From the NCBI RefSeq assembly GCF_002920635.1, contig NZ_PQSR01000020.1, positions 43,957-107,956 on the forward strand: DNA of 64,000 bases, read 5' to 3'. Of the stretch, positions 7,895 through 16,296 are shown piece by piece. This DNA comes from Streptomyces sp. Ru72 (GTDB taxonomy: Bacteria > Actinomycetota > Actinomycetes > Streptomycetales > Streptomycetaceae). Below the pieces are notes generated by a model that saw only the letters and a list, made by a program, of their open reading frames with translations, made no database searches and was not told where the DNA came from. The translations under genes were made by a program, and so were the position numbers. How positions within the stretch are numbered: position 1 is the stretch's first letter; each line of letters starts with the position of its first letter.

Positions 7895-8718
7895 GCCTGC
7901 GCGGGATCGCGCGGCAGACGCAGGAGATCGTGGCGGCGGGCGCCTACCGCGCGCCCGACGGACGTTCGGTGGCCATCGCCGCGGTGGTCGAGGCCGCCCG
8001 CACGGGGACGCGGATGTACGGTCCGGACGCGGTGGACGTACCGCCCGCAGTCCCGGTCACCGGGGCCTTCGAGGTCACCGGCGAGAGCAGCCTGGAAGCG
8101 GCCCGGCGCCTTGTCGGCCGGTCGGGTGATCCGGTGGCCGTCCTCAACTTCGCTTCCGCCAGAAACCCGGGCGGCGGCTTCCTGAACGGCGCGCAGGCCC
8201 AGGAGGAGGCCCTGTGCCGGGCCTCCGCGCTGTACGCGTGCATCAGCGAGGTCAGGGAGTTCTACGACCACCACCGCGCGCACCGCGACCCGTTCTACAC
8301 GGACCGTGTCATCCATTCACCGGCGGTGCCCGTCTTCCGCGACGACCAGGGGCGCCTGCTGGACGAGCCGTACGAGGTCGGCTTCCTGACCGCCGCCGCG
8401 CCGAACGCGGGAGTGGTCCTGCACAGGGCGCCGGAGCGCGCGACCGAACTGCCGCGCGCCCTCGCGACCCGCGCCGAGCGGGTGCTGGAGACGGCGGCGG
8501 CCTGCGGCTACCGGCGCCTGGTGCTGGGCGCCTGGGGCTGCGGGGTGTTCCGGAACGACCCGGCGCAGGTGGCCGGGGCGTTCCAGGGGCTGCTGGACGG
8601 GGGCCGGTTCGCGGGGTACTTCCAGGAGGTCGTCTTCGCCGTGCTGGACCGCACGCCCGGCGCGACGACACGGGCGGCGTTCGAGCGCGCCTTCGGCACC
8701 CGGGTGGGCGCCGCCTGA
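7885..8718 (+). CDS. bacterial-type poly(ADP-ribose) glycohydrolase (TIGR02452 family)
   Basis: 277 residues. The bacterial PARG signature GGG-X6-8-QEE is present as Gly96-98 and Gln106-Glu107-Glu108 (NPGGGFLNGAQAQEEALCR). The macrodomain core continues with the VLGAWGCGVFRNDP segment near residues 212-225, the phosphate-binding loop. Enzymes of this family cleave ADP-ribose polymers or mono-ADP-ribose links; NAD or ADP-ribose turnover is the likely role. Intact catalytic glutamates suggest an active enzyme. The start is unusual (see hairpin at 7854-7894). It converges with the PemK gene, only 9 bases apart. Confidence 0.85.
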   Translation: MSARLRGIARQTQEIVAAGAYRAPDGRSVAIAAVVEAARTGTRMYGPDAVDVPPAVPVTGAFEVTGESSLEAARRLVGRSGDPVAVLNFASARNPGGGFLNGAQAQEEALCRASALYACISEVREFYDHHRAHRDPFYTDRVIHSPAVPVFRDDQGRLLDEPYEVGFLTAAAPNAGVVLHRAPERATELPRALATRAERVLETAAACGYRRLVLGAWGCGVFRNDPAQVAGAFQGLLDGGRFAGYFQEVVFAVLDRTPGATTRAAFERAFGTRVGAA

Positions 8719-8727
8719 CCCCGGGCC

Positions 8728-9183
8728 TCAGTTCCAGCCGTAGCGTTCCCGGAGCCGGTGCACCACGAGGTTGAACCGCATCCGGTCCAGCGCGCACGCC
8801 TCGCGCCGCATGCCGCCCTCATGCACCCGAAGGACACGATCCACGTCCACCCAGGACTCGCGCCCCGACCGGTCCCACGGCCCGCTGCCGATCGGCACCC
8901 ACTCCCGGTCGCCGTCGTGCCGCTTGCTGGACAGCTGCACGGCCAGCAGCGTGCCCGCCGCCTCACGGGCGACGACGAGCACCGGGCGGTCCTTGCCGCG
9001 CCCGTCGTTCTCCTCGAACGGCACCCAGGTCCAGACGATCTCGCCGGGGTCGGGGTCTCCGTCGTGCGCGGGGGAGTACTCGGTCCGTACCCGGCCCACC
9101 TCTCGGGGGTCGGCCTCCGTGGTGGCGGAAGCGCCGTAGCGGCCGGGGACGTCTTCTTCGGTAAAGGCAGTCACGCGGCTCAC
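8728..9183 (-). CDS. PemK/MazF-family toxin-like endoribonuclease
   Basis: 151 residues. After a 45-residue N-terminal extension the PemK/MazF core begins (PGEIVWTWVPFEENDGRGKDRPVLVV), followed by LLAVQLSSKRH and VDRVLRVHEG. MazF-type proteins cut RNA. The RP of DRPVLVV matches the conserved Arg of the family. Streptomyces carry many such single genes without a classic MazE partner, so a toxin role should not be assumed. The gene upstream on the same strand, 72 bases away, encodes an Rv0909-type small protein. Confidence 0.75.
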   Translation of the reverse strand: MSRVTAFTEEDVPGRYGASATTEADPREVGRVRTEYSPAHDGDPDPGEIVWTWVPFEENDGRGKDRPVLVVAREAAGTLLAVQLSSKRHDGDREWVPIGSGPWDRSGRESWVDVDRVLRVHEGGMRREACALDRMRFNLVVHRLRERYGWN

Positions 9184-9255
9184 GGTAGAGCGTCGCCGCG
9201 CACGCGTTCCGAGCGGGTCGGCTGGTGACGCCGCGTCAACTCGCCACGGCGCCTG

Positions 9256-9450
9256 CTACGGCTGTGGCGGGTTGTCCTGCTCGGGCCGGGACCGCATCTG
9301 TTCCCTCAGCGCGTCCGGACCCTTGTCGACCTGACCGGGCTGCGCCCCGTGAGGCTGCTCGCCTGCGGGCTGTCCCGCCTTGTCGTGGCCCTCGCCGATG
9401 CGTTCGCCATGGCCCTTGAGCATCTGCCTCAGCTTGTCCATCACGGACAT
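9256..9450 (-). CDS. Rv0909-family antitoxin-like small protein
   Basis: 64 residues, starting at the ATG preceded by GAAGGAGGGTGTC. MSVMDKLRQMLKGH, the helix that follows, and the GQVDKGPDALREQM segment match the small hydrophilic Rv0909-type proteins frequently annotated as antitoxins in actinobacteria. The tail is Pro/Gln rich. Rv0909 in Mycobacterium tuberculosis pairs with the SRPBCC protein Rv0910, and no such partner is adjacent; the nearest gene downstream is the PemK-like protein. Confidence 0.65.
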   Translation of the reverse strand: MSVMDKLRQMLKGHGERIGEGHDKAGQPAGEQPHGAQPGQVDKGPDALREQMRSRPEQDNPPQP

Positions 9451-9549
9451 GACACCCTCCTTCGCGGGATCTGCCCCCTCCTCCAAGGATCAGGGCCGTT
9501 CGCCAGGGGTGCATCCGCTGGGGGACGCCGTGCCGCGTACCCTCCGGGC

Positions 9550-10230
9550 ATGGCTGACCACTGCTCGGTCCACGCCGGAGGCGTCCGGCTGGCCTGCCGG
9601 ATCTCGGGACCGGCCGATGCCCCGCCCCTCGTCCTGTTGCACGCGCTCGGCGAAGACGGCTCCACCTGGGACGCGGTGGCGCCGCACCTCGCCCGCGGCC
9701 GACGCGTGCACGCCCTCGATCTGCGCGGCCACGGCCGAAGCGACTGGCCGGGTGTGTACTCGCTGGAGCTGATGCGAGGAGACGTGCTCGGCTTCCTGGA
9801 CGCGCTGGGCCTTGGCACGGTGGAGCTGATCGGGCACTCCCTGGGCGGGGTGGTGGCCTACCTGCTCGCCCAGTACCGTCCGGGGCGCGTGAGCCGGCTC
9901 GTCCTGGAGGACGTACCGGTGCCGCGCCCCCGACGCCCGACCGCACCGGCCCGGCCGGACGGCGACCTGACCTTCGACTGGGGCGTGGTGACGGCCGTCA
10001 GACCGCAGCTCGACACGCCGGATCCCCGCTGGCTCGAGCGGCTCGGCCGGATCACCGCCGAGACCCTCGTGCTCGCCGGAGGCACCGGCAGCCATATCCC
10101 CCAGGACGGCGTCGCGGAACTGGCCGACCGCATCCCGCGCGGGCGGATGGTCACCATCCCGGTCGGGCACCTCATCCATGAGGCCGCCCCGAACGCGTTC
10201 ACGGACGCGGTCTCGGCCTTCCTGCTGTGA
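9550..10230 (+). CDS. alpha/beta hydrolase
   Basis: 226 residues. Strand order and motifs are those of the alpha/beta hydrolase fold: PLVLLHALGEDGSTWD (oxyanion-hole HALG), VHALDLRGHGRSD, and the nucleophile elbow GHSLGG near residue 98. The catalytic His is probably in VGHLIHEAAP at the C-terminus. The lid region is short compared with the usual 270-residue members. The start ATG is the only one that keeps the first beta strand (SVHAGGVRLACRI). The substrate cannot be told. It is followed directly by the remains of an MFS gene. Confidence 0.8.
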   Translation: MADHCSVHAGGVRLACRISGPADAPPLVLLHALGEDGSTWDAVAPHLARGRRVHALDLRGHGRSDWPGVYSLELMRGDVLGFLDALGLGTVELIGHSLGGVVAYLLAQYRPGRVSRLVLEDVPVPRPRRPTAPARPDGDLTFDWGVVTAVRPQLDTPDPRWLERLGRITAETLVLAGGTGSHIPQDGVAELADRIPRGRMVTIPVGHLIHEAAPNAFTDAVSAFLL

Positions 10231-10233
10231 GCC

Positions 10234-11039
10234 CTCTCCGGCATCAGCGCTTGTACAGGTCGCCGTGCGGCACTCGCCGCCGCTCTCGCCGCGGCGTCCT
10301 GGAACCTGCGTAGCGAGGAGGCCACGGCGCGCGGCCTCCCGCGACCCGGCCGGGAACGCCCGGCAGCCGCAGATGCGGCTCAGCCCGCGGGGACCGCCCC
10401 CGCCGCGCGGCCGGGGAGGGGTCCGCACCGCTGTGGTTCGGCGCGCTCTTCGTCAGCTACACCCTCGAAGGCGTCGGTTACATCGTCGCGGGCACCTTCC
10501 TCGTCGCCGCGATCGAGCAGAGCCCACCGGGCTGGCCCGGCAGCGGTGCCTGGGTGCTGGTCGGACTCGCGGCCGTCCCGTCCTCGGCGCTGTGGGCACG
10601 CCTCGGGCGCCGCTGGTCCCGCCCCGGCCTGCTGCTCGCCGCGCTCGTGATCCAGGCGACCGGCATCGCCCTGCCCGCTCTGCTCGGGTCGGTGGCGGCG
10701 GCCCTGGCCTCCGCGGTCCCGTTCGGCGCGACCTTCATCGGCGTCGGCACCCTGGCCCTGGCCACCGGCGCCCACCTGCGGTACCCGCGCTCCGTGGCGC
10801 TGCTGACCACCGGGTACTCCGTGGGCCAGATCCTGGGTCCCCTGGCCGTCGCCCCGCTGCTCCACCACGGCTACCGCCAGGCCCTGCCCCTGGCAGCCGC
10901 CGTGGTCCTCGCCGCCGCCCTCGCCGTGGGCGTCCTGCGCATCGGCTTCCCGCACCACCGGACGGTCGTACGGGGCGGCGCCCCGGGAGACAGGCCCGCC
11001 GCGGCGGACGCCGTACCGGCTTCGACGGACCGTCACTGA
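10234..11039 (+). pseudogene. truncated and frameshifted YbfB/YjiJ-type MFS transporter
   Basis: From about 10419 one frame reads LWFGALFVSYTLEGVGYIVAGTFLVAAI and continues to DRH at 11039 with several membrane helices, matching the second half of YbfB/YjiJ-family MFS transporters (TM7-12). No ATG or GTG precedes these helices in frame. Upstream, in a different frame (10234-10400), RRAALAAALAAASWNLR looks like the TM6/linker of the same protein, so a frameshift lies between about 10400 and 10428. The first five helices are missing altogether because the hydrolase gene ends at 10230. It is unlikely to give a working transporter. Confidence 0.65.
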
Positions 11040-11119
11040 CGCAGCCGCGCTACTGTCGGGCTGTCGGGACGGCCGCTCAACGACGTACCGCCACCGAAGC
11101 CACTGACGGGGAGCCGCAC

Positions 11120-11725
11120 ATGACCACTGCACGGGACCTGCTGATCGTCGCCCTGGACGCGGCACCCGGCCGTTCTGCCGAACCGGGCGATCTCTCGCTC
11201 GCGCTCGCGGGAGCGGAGCTGCTCGACCTCCGGGACGCCCGGGCCCTCACGCTGGACGGAGACGTCGTCGTGCCGGGCGACGCGCCGGTGACCGACGACC
11301 GCCTGGTGCGGGAGGCCGCGGCGTCACTCGTCCGGCAGACGCCCCACGAAACCGTCGAGGACTGGCTCTGGCGCCGGGGGCAGGGTCTGTCCTCGGCGTA
11401 TCTGGCCGTCTTCGAGGACGAGGGACTGCTCAAGCGGCAGCACCGCCGCCTGCTGCCGTCCTGGACCGGTGAGGCGGTGCTGGCCGACTCCGCCGCCCGG
11501 CAGCGCGCGGCGGACCGATGGGCCGAGGACGAGCCCGTGCTCGCCGCTCTCGCCACGGCCGTCGGGATCCGTGAGACGCCCGCCGGAGAGCTGCCGGACG
11601 AGACCGACGAGGCGGTGACCACGGTGCTCGCCGCCGTCGACGACGCGGTGACGGAGCTGACGGCCGTACGACAACGACGAGCCATCGAGAAGGCGGCCTT
11701 CGACAACATCTGGAGGGGGAACTGA
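11120..11725 (+). CDS. GPP34 (GOLPH3/VPS74-like) family phosphoprotein
   Basis: 201 residues. MTTARDLLIVALDAAPGRSAEPGDLSLALAGAELLDL is the GPP34 N-terminus, and the central helices and the C-terminal AIEKAAFDNIWRGN tail fit the family. Eukaryotic GOLPH3 binds phosphatidylinositol-4-phosphate on Golgi membranes; Streptomyces have many bacterial homologues of unknown role. It stands alone, with its own start (ATG after GGGGAG). Confidence 0.85.
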   Translation: MTTARDLLIVALDAAPGRSAEPGDLSLALAGAELLDLRDARALTLDGDVVVPGDAPVTDDRLVREAAASLVRQTPHETVEDWLWRRGQGLSSAYLAVFEDEGLLKRQHRRLLPSWTGEAVLADSAARQRAADRWAEDEPVLAALATAVGIRETPAGELPDETDEAVTTVLAAVDDAVTELTAVRQRRAIEKAAFDNIWRGN

Positions 11726-11752
11726 CGCGGATGCGGGCCGCCCGCCGGTCCG

Positions 11753-12448
11753 TCACGGGGCGCCGTCGTCGAGCGGCTGGGACAGGGTCGCCTTGACCTG
11801 CCTCGTCCGCTCGTCGGCGAGGACCTCGGCCCGGTTATCGGCCAGAGCGCGCATGGTCTGCTCGGCGACGTCCTCGGCGCCGATCTTCGGCGCGTCCGTC
11901 CAGTTGGCCAGGTCCGTGTCCACGAAGCCCGCGTGCACCCCGACCACCAGGGTGCCCTGGTCCCGCAGCCCCTCGCGCAGCGCGCCGGTCAGCGACCACT
12001 GCGCCGCCTTCGAGGCCGCATAGCCGGGCCAGCCGGGCCGGCTCGCCCAGGACGCCACCGACAACATGTTCACCAGGGCGCCGCCCCCGTTCCGCGCCAG
12101 GACGGGCGCGAAGGCGCGGGCGACGGCCCAGGTGCCGAAGAAGTTCACCTCCAACGCCTCACGGGCGCCGTCGAGGGAGCCGTCGAAGAGCTTGGTGCCC
12201 CAGCCGCCCACACCCGCGTTGTTGATCACAATGCTGACGTCACCCGCCGCGGTGGCGGCCGCGGCGACCTCTTCGTGCCGGGTGACATCCATACGCAGCG
12301 GCGTGACGTCCGGGTCCTTCACGCTCTCCGGGTCACGCGCCGCCGCGTAGACCTTGACGGCACCGTGGTCGAGCAACGCGCGGGCGAACGCCCTGCCGAT
12401 GCCGCGGTTGGCGCCCGTGACCAGGGCCACCGATCCGGCGATGTCCAT
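11753..12448 (-). CDS. SDR family oxidoreductase
   Basis: 231 residues, classical short-chain dehydrogenase. The NAD(P)-binding TGANRGIGRAFA motif is at residues 11-22, INNAGVGG follows strand 4, the catalytic Ser lies in MLSVASW, and the catalytic YAASK motif (Tyr and Lys) is near residue 142. Substrate unknown. It is convergent with the GPP34 gene, 27 bases away. Confidence 0.85.
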   Translation of the reverse strand: MDIAGSVALVTGANRGIGRAFARALLDHGAVKVYAAARDPESVKDPDVTPLRMDVTRHEEVAAAATAAGDVSIVINNAGVGGWGTKLFDGSLDGAREALEVNFFGTWAVARAFAPVLARNGGGALVNMLSVASWASRPGWPGYAASKAAQWSLTGALREGLRDQGTLVVGVHAGFVDTDLANWTDAPKIGAEDVAEQTMRALADNRAEVLADERTRQVKATLSQPLDDGAP

Positions 12449-12847
12449 AGCTCCTCCTCATGCCGTGGGACGGGACTCGTGCGTCCGCCGACGCACCGTC
12501 GCCCCGGGCCCATCCTTCCCGGGGGACGGCGTCGACTCGCGGTCAACGTCGTGACGACGTGTTCCGCGGCGCGACTCGGCTGTCGCCCGCTCTGCCCTCC
12601 GCATCACCATCACGTGTGGCGCGGCGATGCGCACCTCTGACCGGCCGCGGCCGGGATCCGGTCCGGCATTACCTGTCGAGGTGGTGACGGGAATCTCGGG
12701 TCACCATCGAGGCCACGCCGCCCGGGCGGAGGCCCGGCCCGCCCGGGGTCACCGGGCAACCGCGCCCCGGAACGCCCTTCGGGCGCACGGGTTCCGAGTC
12801 CCGTACGCCCGAAGCATCAACGGCTCAGCGCCTCATTGCCGAGAGGC
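12449..12847. other. 399-base non-coding stretch between SDR and flotillin genes
   Basis: No supported gene. It holds the SDR promoter side (near 12449-12600) and the terminator hairpin at 12777-12814 downstream of the flotillin gene. The sequence is GC-rich with no other repeat worth noting. Confidence 0.5.
12777..12814 (-). terminator. flotillin gene terminator hairpin
   Basis: Arms 12777-12791 (CTTCGGGCGCACGGG) and 12800-12814 (CCCGTACGCCCGAAG) pair over 15 positions with a single mismatch and an 8-base loop. It lies 34 bases past the flotillin stop codon on the minus strand. Confidence 0.65.
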
Positions 12848-14335
12848 TCAACCCTCGTCCTGCTCCACCGCCACCTTCTCCGGCCGCGGCGGCACGAACC
12901 CGTTGAGCCCGGCCGTCCCCGCCGCCGGCGCTGCGTTCTGGTTCATCGAGGACAGCAACTGGCGGGCGAGCCCCAGGCCGGTGCCGCCCATCGTCAGGGC
13001 CTTGGCGAACATGTCGGCCATGCCGTCCGCCCCGTTGAGCAGCACCATGTTGTCGACGTTGCCGAACGCGGACGCGCCCGCCTGGACGATCTCCGGCCAC
13101 TTCTCGGCGAGTTGCTGCGCGACCACGGCCTCCTGGTTGTCCGCGAGGGCCGCGGCGCGCGCCTTGATGGCCTCCGCCTCCGCAAGGCCCTGGGCGCGGG
13201 TCGCCTCCGCCTCGGCCAGACCCTTGGCCTGAGCCGCGGCCGCCTCGGCCTCACCGGTCGCGCGGGTCGCCTCGGCCGCCGCCGCTCCGCGCGTCTTGGT
13301 GGCCTCGGCCTCCGCCGCCGCGGCCGTCTTGACCCGCGTCGCCTCGGCCGCCGCGGCCAGCTCGGTCTCCTTCGCGTTGGCCTGCGCCGCCGAGATCCGC
13401 GCGTCACGCTCGGCCTCGGCCAGCGTGCGCTTCTCGTAGGCCTTCGCGTCCGCGGGCTTGCGGACGTCGGCCTGGAGCTGCTGCTCGCGCCGGTGCGCCT
13501 CCAGCTCCGCTACCCGGGTCTCCTGCACCACGACCTCCTGGCGGGCCGCGGCATCGGCGAGCGGACCGGCCTGGCGCGCCTTGGCGGCCGCCTTGTCCCG
13601 CTCGGCCTGGTAACCGGCCTGCAGGATCTCGCTGTCCCGCGTCGCCTCCGCCATGCGCGCGAACGACTGCTGCTCCGCCTCGGTGGCGAGACGGTTCGCC
13701 TCCGCCTGCGCGATGCGCGCGTCCCGCTGCACCGCCGCAGCGTGCGGCGCCGCCAGGTTCCGGATGTACCCCGTCGGGTCCTCGATCTCGTGGATCTGCA
13801 GCGAGTCCACGATGAGACCCAGCTTCTCCATCTCCGTACCGCAGGCGGCCCGGGTCTGCCCGGTGAGCTTCTCCCGGTCGCGGATCATGTCCTCGACCGT
13901 CAAACCGCCCACGATGGACCGCAGATGACCGGCGAACACGTTGTGCACGCGCTCCGACATCAGCTTCTGCTGGTCCAGGAAGCGGCGGGCCGCGTTGGCG
14001 ATCGACACGAAGTCGTCGCCCACCTTGAAGATGACCACGCCCCGCACCTTCAGCGGAATGCCCTGATGGGTCACGCAGTCCACGTGCAGTTCCGTCTCGT
14101 TGAGGTCGAGCGACAACTTGCGCACCGCCTGCACGCCCGGCAGGACCAGCGTGCCGCGCCCCGTGACGATGCGGAAGCCCATCCCTTCCTCGAGACCCTC
14201 CGTCCGATGGTTCGAACCGGAGATGATCAGTGCTTCGTTGGGCTCCGCGACACGCCACATGAGCTTGAAGACCCCAACGATGACAAGCAGCGCGAGGACG
14301 ACGGCCCCCGCGACGACGCCGATGACCATCGGCAT
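12848..14335 (-). CDS. flotillin family (SPFH domain) membrane protein
   Basis: 495 residues. A single N-terminal membrane helix (VIGVVAGAVVLALLVIVGVFKLMW) is followed by the SPFH/band-7 domain (about 30-210) and then a long Glu/Ala-rich coiled coil (about 210-410: repeats such as AEATRATGEAEAAAAQAKG). The last 90 residues hold the oligomerisation part (LAEKWPEIVQAGASAFGNVDNMVLL). Flotillins scaffold ordered membrane domains. The start at 14335 is chosen because AAAGGGGGC lies just upstream and the helix begins immediately; a frame extending to 14431 adds only unlikely sequence. Confidence 0.88.
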   Translation of the reverse strand: MPMVIGVVAGAVVLALLVIVGVFKLMWRVAEPNEALIISGSNHRTEGLEEGMGFRIVTGRGTLVLPGVQAVRKLSLDLNETELHVDCVTHQGIPLKVRGVVIFKVGDDFVSIANAARRFLDQQKLMSERVHNVFAGHLRSIVGGLTVEDMIRDREKLTGQTRAACGTEMEKLGLIVDSLQIHEIEDPTGYIRNLAAPHAAAVQRDARIAQAEANRLATEAEQQSFARMAEATRDSEILQAGYQAERDKAAAKARQAGPLADAAARQEVVVQETRVAELEAHRREQQLQADVRKPADAKAYEKRTLAEAERDARISAAQANAKETELAAAAEATRVKTAAAAEAEATKTRGAAAAEATRATGEAEAAAAQAKGLAEAEATRAQGLAEAEAIKARAAALADNQEAVVAQQLAEKWPEIVQAGASAFGNVDNMVLLNGADGMADMFAKALTMGGTGLGLARQLLSSMNQNAAPAAGTAGLNGFVPPRPEKVAVEQDEG

Positions 14336-14469
14336 ACGCCCCCTTTGCCTGGTGCCGGGTCGGCACCGAACGAAGGCGAGTCTGCGCCTGCGCAAGCCCG
14401 GGGTGAAGACACTGACGGAACCTTGTTGCAATCTTGACGCCTGTGCCTCTCACCTGCGGTGAGAGGGGC

Positions 14470-14694
14470 TCAACTGTCGTACATGGCCTCGACGTAGACG
14501 GTTCGGGGCGGCAGATACTCCACCACCATCACCACCGCGCCCCGCTCGATACGGCCCGTCCCGTCCGCGGGATACGCGAGGAAGTGCTCGGCCCCGCCGC
14601 GCACGCGGACGATCACCTCGCCGACCAGTCCGGGCCCGACGGTACCGGTGACACGTCCCATCAAGCCGACCATCGGCGCATCGTCCATGGTCAC
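14470..14694 (-). CDS. NfeD-like OB-fold small protein
   Basis: 74 residues. MGRVTGTVGPGLVGEVIVRVRGGAEHFLAYPADGT reads like the OB-fold C-terminal domain of NfeD proteins (G-x-G-x-V type strands), here without any membrane helix. NfeD proteins work with flotillins and their genes are usually adjacent, as here (134 bases upstream of the flotillin gene, same strand). The GTG start overlaps the amidase stop (GTGA), which decides the start; the ATG two codons later is the alternative. No Shine-Dalgarno is visible, as expected if translation is coupled. Confidence 0.65.
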   Translation of the reverse strand: MTMDDAPMVGLMGRVTGTVGPGLVGEVIVRVRGGAEHFLAYPADGTGRIERGAVVMVVEYLPPRTVYVEAMYDS

Positions 14695-16139
14695 AGGGTA
14701 CGGTCCGCACGCTCCTGCGTCGCCGGTGCGTCCAGGGCGGCCGCGTACCGCGGCCACTGCCTGAACCAGCGCTGGTCCGCCTCCAACTGGGCCGCCAGCG
14801 ACACCAGAAGAGGCTCGCTGTTCGCCGGGCCCAGCAACTGCGCGCCCACGGGCAGACCGTCACCGACGAAACCCGCGGGCACACCGACCCCCGGCCAGCC
14901 CAGCACGTTCCACGGCCAGGCGTACGGACACGCCGCGATCATCGCCCGGTCGGTGTTCCAGCCGTTCATGTTCGCCAGCGTTCCGATGCGCGGCGGGGGA
15001 GCGGCCGTCGTCGGTGCGAGGAGGACGTCGTACGTCGTGAAGAGCGCCCCCACGCGCCGGTGCAGCGTCGCCTCCGCCCGCCGCGCCACGCGCAGCGGAG
15101 CCCCACCGAGCAGCCGGCCCAGGCGTGCGGCGTCGCGGGTGCGCCGGTCGAGCAGGTCCGGGGACGGCACGTTGCGCACCCACTCGGCCAGGCCCGCGGT
15201 CGCCCGTGGCACGAACGCCAGCCCGATCTGCCCGTACCGCGGCTCCGCCTCCTCGACCACGTGACCGAGCGCGGCGAGACGCTCCGCGAGCGCGAGCACC
15301 CGCTCCCGTACGCGGGGATCGAGCCGTGCCGGCAGCGCAGTGAAGGGCGGCTTCAGCGAGAGCGCGATCCGCAGCCGGCCCGGGTCGCGTCCCACCGCGG
15401 CCGAGACGTCCAGTGCGGGCGGCCGGTGCCGTTCGCCGTCGTGGTTACCGCTCGCCGCGTCCAGGAGCAGCGCCGCGTCCGCGACCGTACGGGCGAGCGT
15501 GCCGTTGACCGTGATGCCGTAGAAGGACTCGGGGCTCGGCCAGGTCGAGATCCGGCCGCGTTGCGGTTTGATGCCGACCAGGTGCGTCCAGGCGGCCGGG
15601 ATACGGATCGACCCGGCGCCGTCCGAGCCCAGTGCCGCCGGCACCAGGCCCGCCGCGACCGCCGCCGCGGAGCCGCCGGACGACCCGCCCGGCGTGTGGC
15701 GGAGGTTCCACGGGTTGCGGGTGGCGCCGAAGGCGGGCCCCTCGGTGAACGGCCACTGGCCCAGCTCGCAGGTGTTGGTCTTGCCGACGATCACCGCGCC
15801 TGCCGCCCGCAGCCGCCGTACCGCCTCGCCGTCCTCGGCCGCCGGCGGGAAGTCGCCCGGGCAGCCGAACGCGGTGGGCTCGCCCGCCACGTCCATGTCG
15901 TCCTTGACCGCCACCGGCACCCCGAGCAGCGGCCGCCGGACCCCGGCAGCCAGCAGCCTGTCGGCCGCCTCCGCCTCGGCGAGCGCGGCCTCGGCGCGCA
16001 CCACGCGGAACGCGTTCACCGTGGGCTGCGCCGCCTGGATCCGGGCCAGCGTGCGCTCCACGAGTTCCCGGGAGGTCAGCTCGCCGGCGGCGAGCGCGCG
16101 GGCGCACTCCACCGGTCCCGGAATGCGGTCGGACGTCAT
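14691..16139 (-). CDS. amidase (amidase-signature family)
   Basis: 482 residues. The Ser-cisSer-Lys triad is visible: Lys in GVPVAVKDDMD, the cis-Ser in GGSSGGSAAAVAAG, and the nucleophile Ser in GSDGAGSIRIPAA. The family hydrolyses amides, and this one resembles generic bacterial amidases (including those that act on indoleacetamide or nylon-type amides); the substrate is not evident. The ATG follows GGAGGTG. It is divergent from the LacI-type gene, with which it shares a control region, and is translationally coupled to the NfeD-like gene. Confidence 0.88.
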   Translation of the reverse strand: MTSDRIPGPVECARALAAGELTSRELVERTLARIQAAQPTVNAFRVVRAEAALAEAEAADRLLAAGVRRPLLGVPVAVKDDMDVAGEPTAFGCPGDFPPAAEDGEAVRRLRAAGAVIVGKTNTCELGQWPFTEGPAFGATRNPWNLRHTPGGSSGGSAAAVAAGLVPAALGSDGAGSIRIPAAWTHLVGIKPQRGRISTWPSPESFYGITVNGTLARTVADAALLLDAASGNHDGERHRPPALDVSAAVGRDPGRLRIALSLKPPFTALPARLDPRVRERVLALAERLAALGHVVEEAEPRYGQIGLAFVPRATAGLAEWVRNVPSPDLLDRRTRDAARLGRLLGGAPLRVARRAEATLHRRVGALFTTYDVLLAPTTAAPPPRIGTLANMNGWNTDRAMIAACPYAWPWNVLGWPGVGVPAGFVGDGLPVGAQLLGPANSEPLLVSLAAQLEADQRWFRQWPRYAAALDAPATQERADRTL

Positions 16140-16165
16140 GGGGACACCTCCGCGGAACCCTCTTG

Positions 16166-16213
16166 TACCGAACGGTAACCTGTGCGGGCGGCGTGCGACA
16201 GCGATTGCGCAAC
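16166..16213. promoter_or_regulatory. two palindromes in the amidase/LacI divergent control region
   Basis: TACCGAACGGTA at 16166-16177 is a palindrome about a central AA. TTGCGCAA at 16206-16213 is a perfect palindrome with the central CG typical of LacI-family operators. Both lie between the divergent amidase (start 16139) and LacI (start 16297) genes and could be binding sites of the encoded regulator. The second is the stronger candidate. Confidence 0.4.
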
Positions 16214-16296
16214 TTCCCTTGTGGGAGGGGCGGTTACGGCTACGAACGCACCCCGGGAACGCGCGGTGTGAGCGTTCTGCGAAGATGCGGTACGTC

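Noticed and set aside
12836..14437. Open frame opposite the flotillin gene
   Set aside because: It mirrors the Glu/Ala-rich coiled coil and has no domain of its own.
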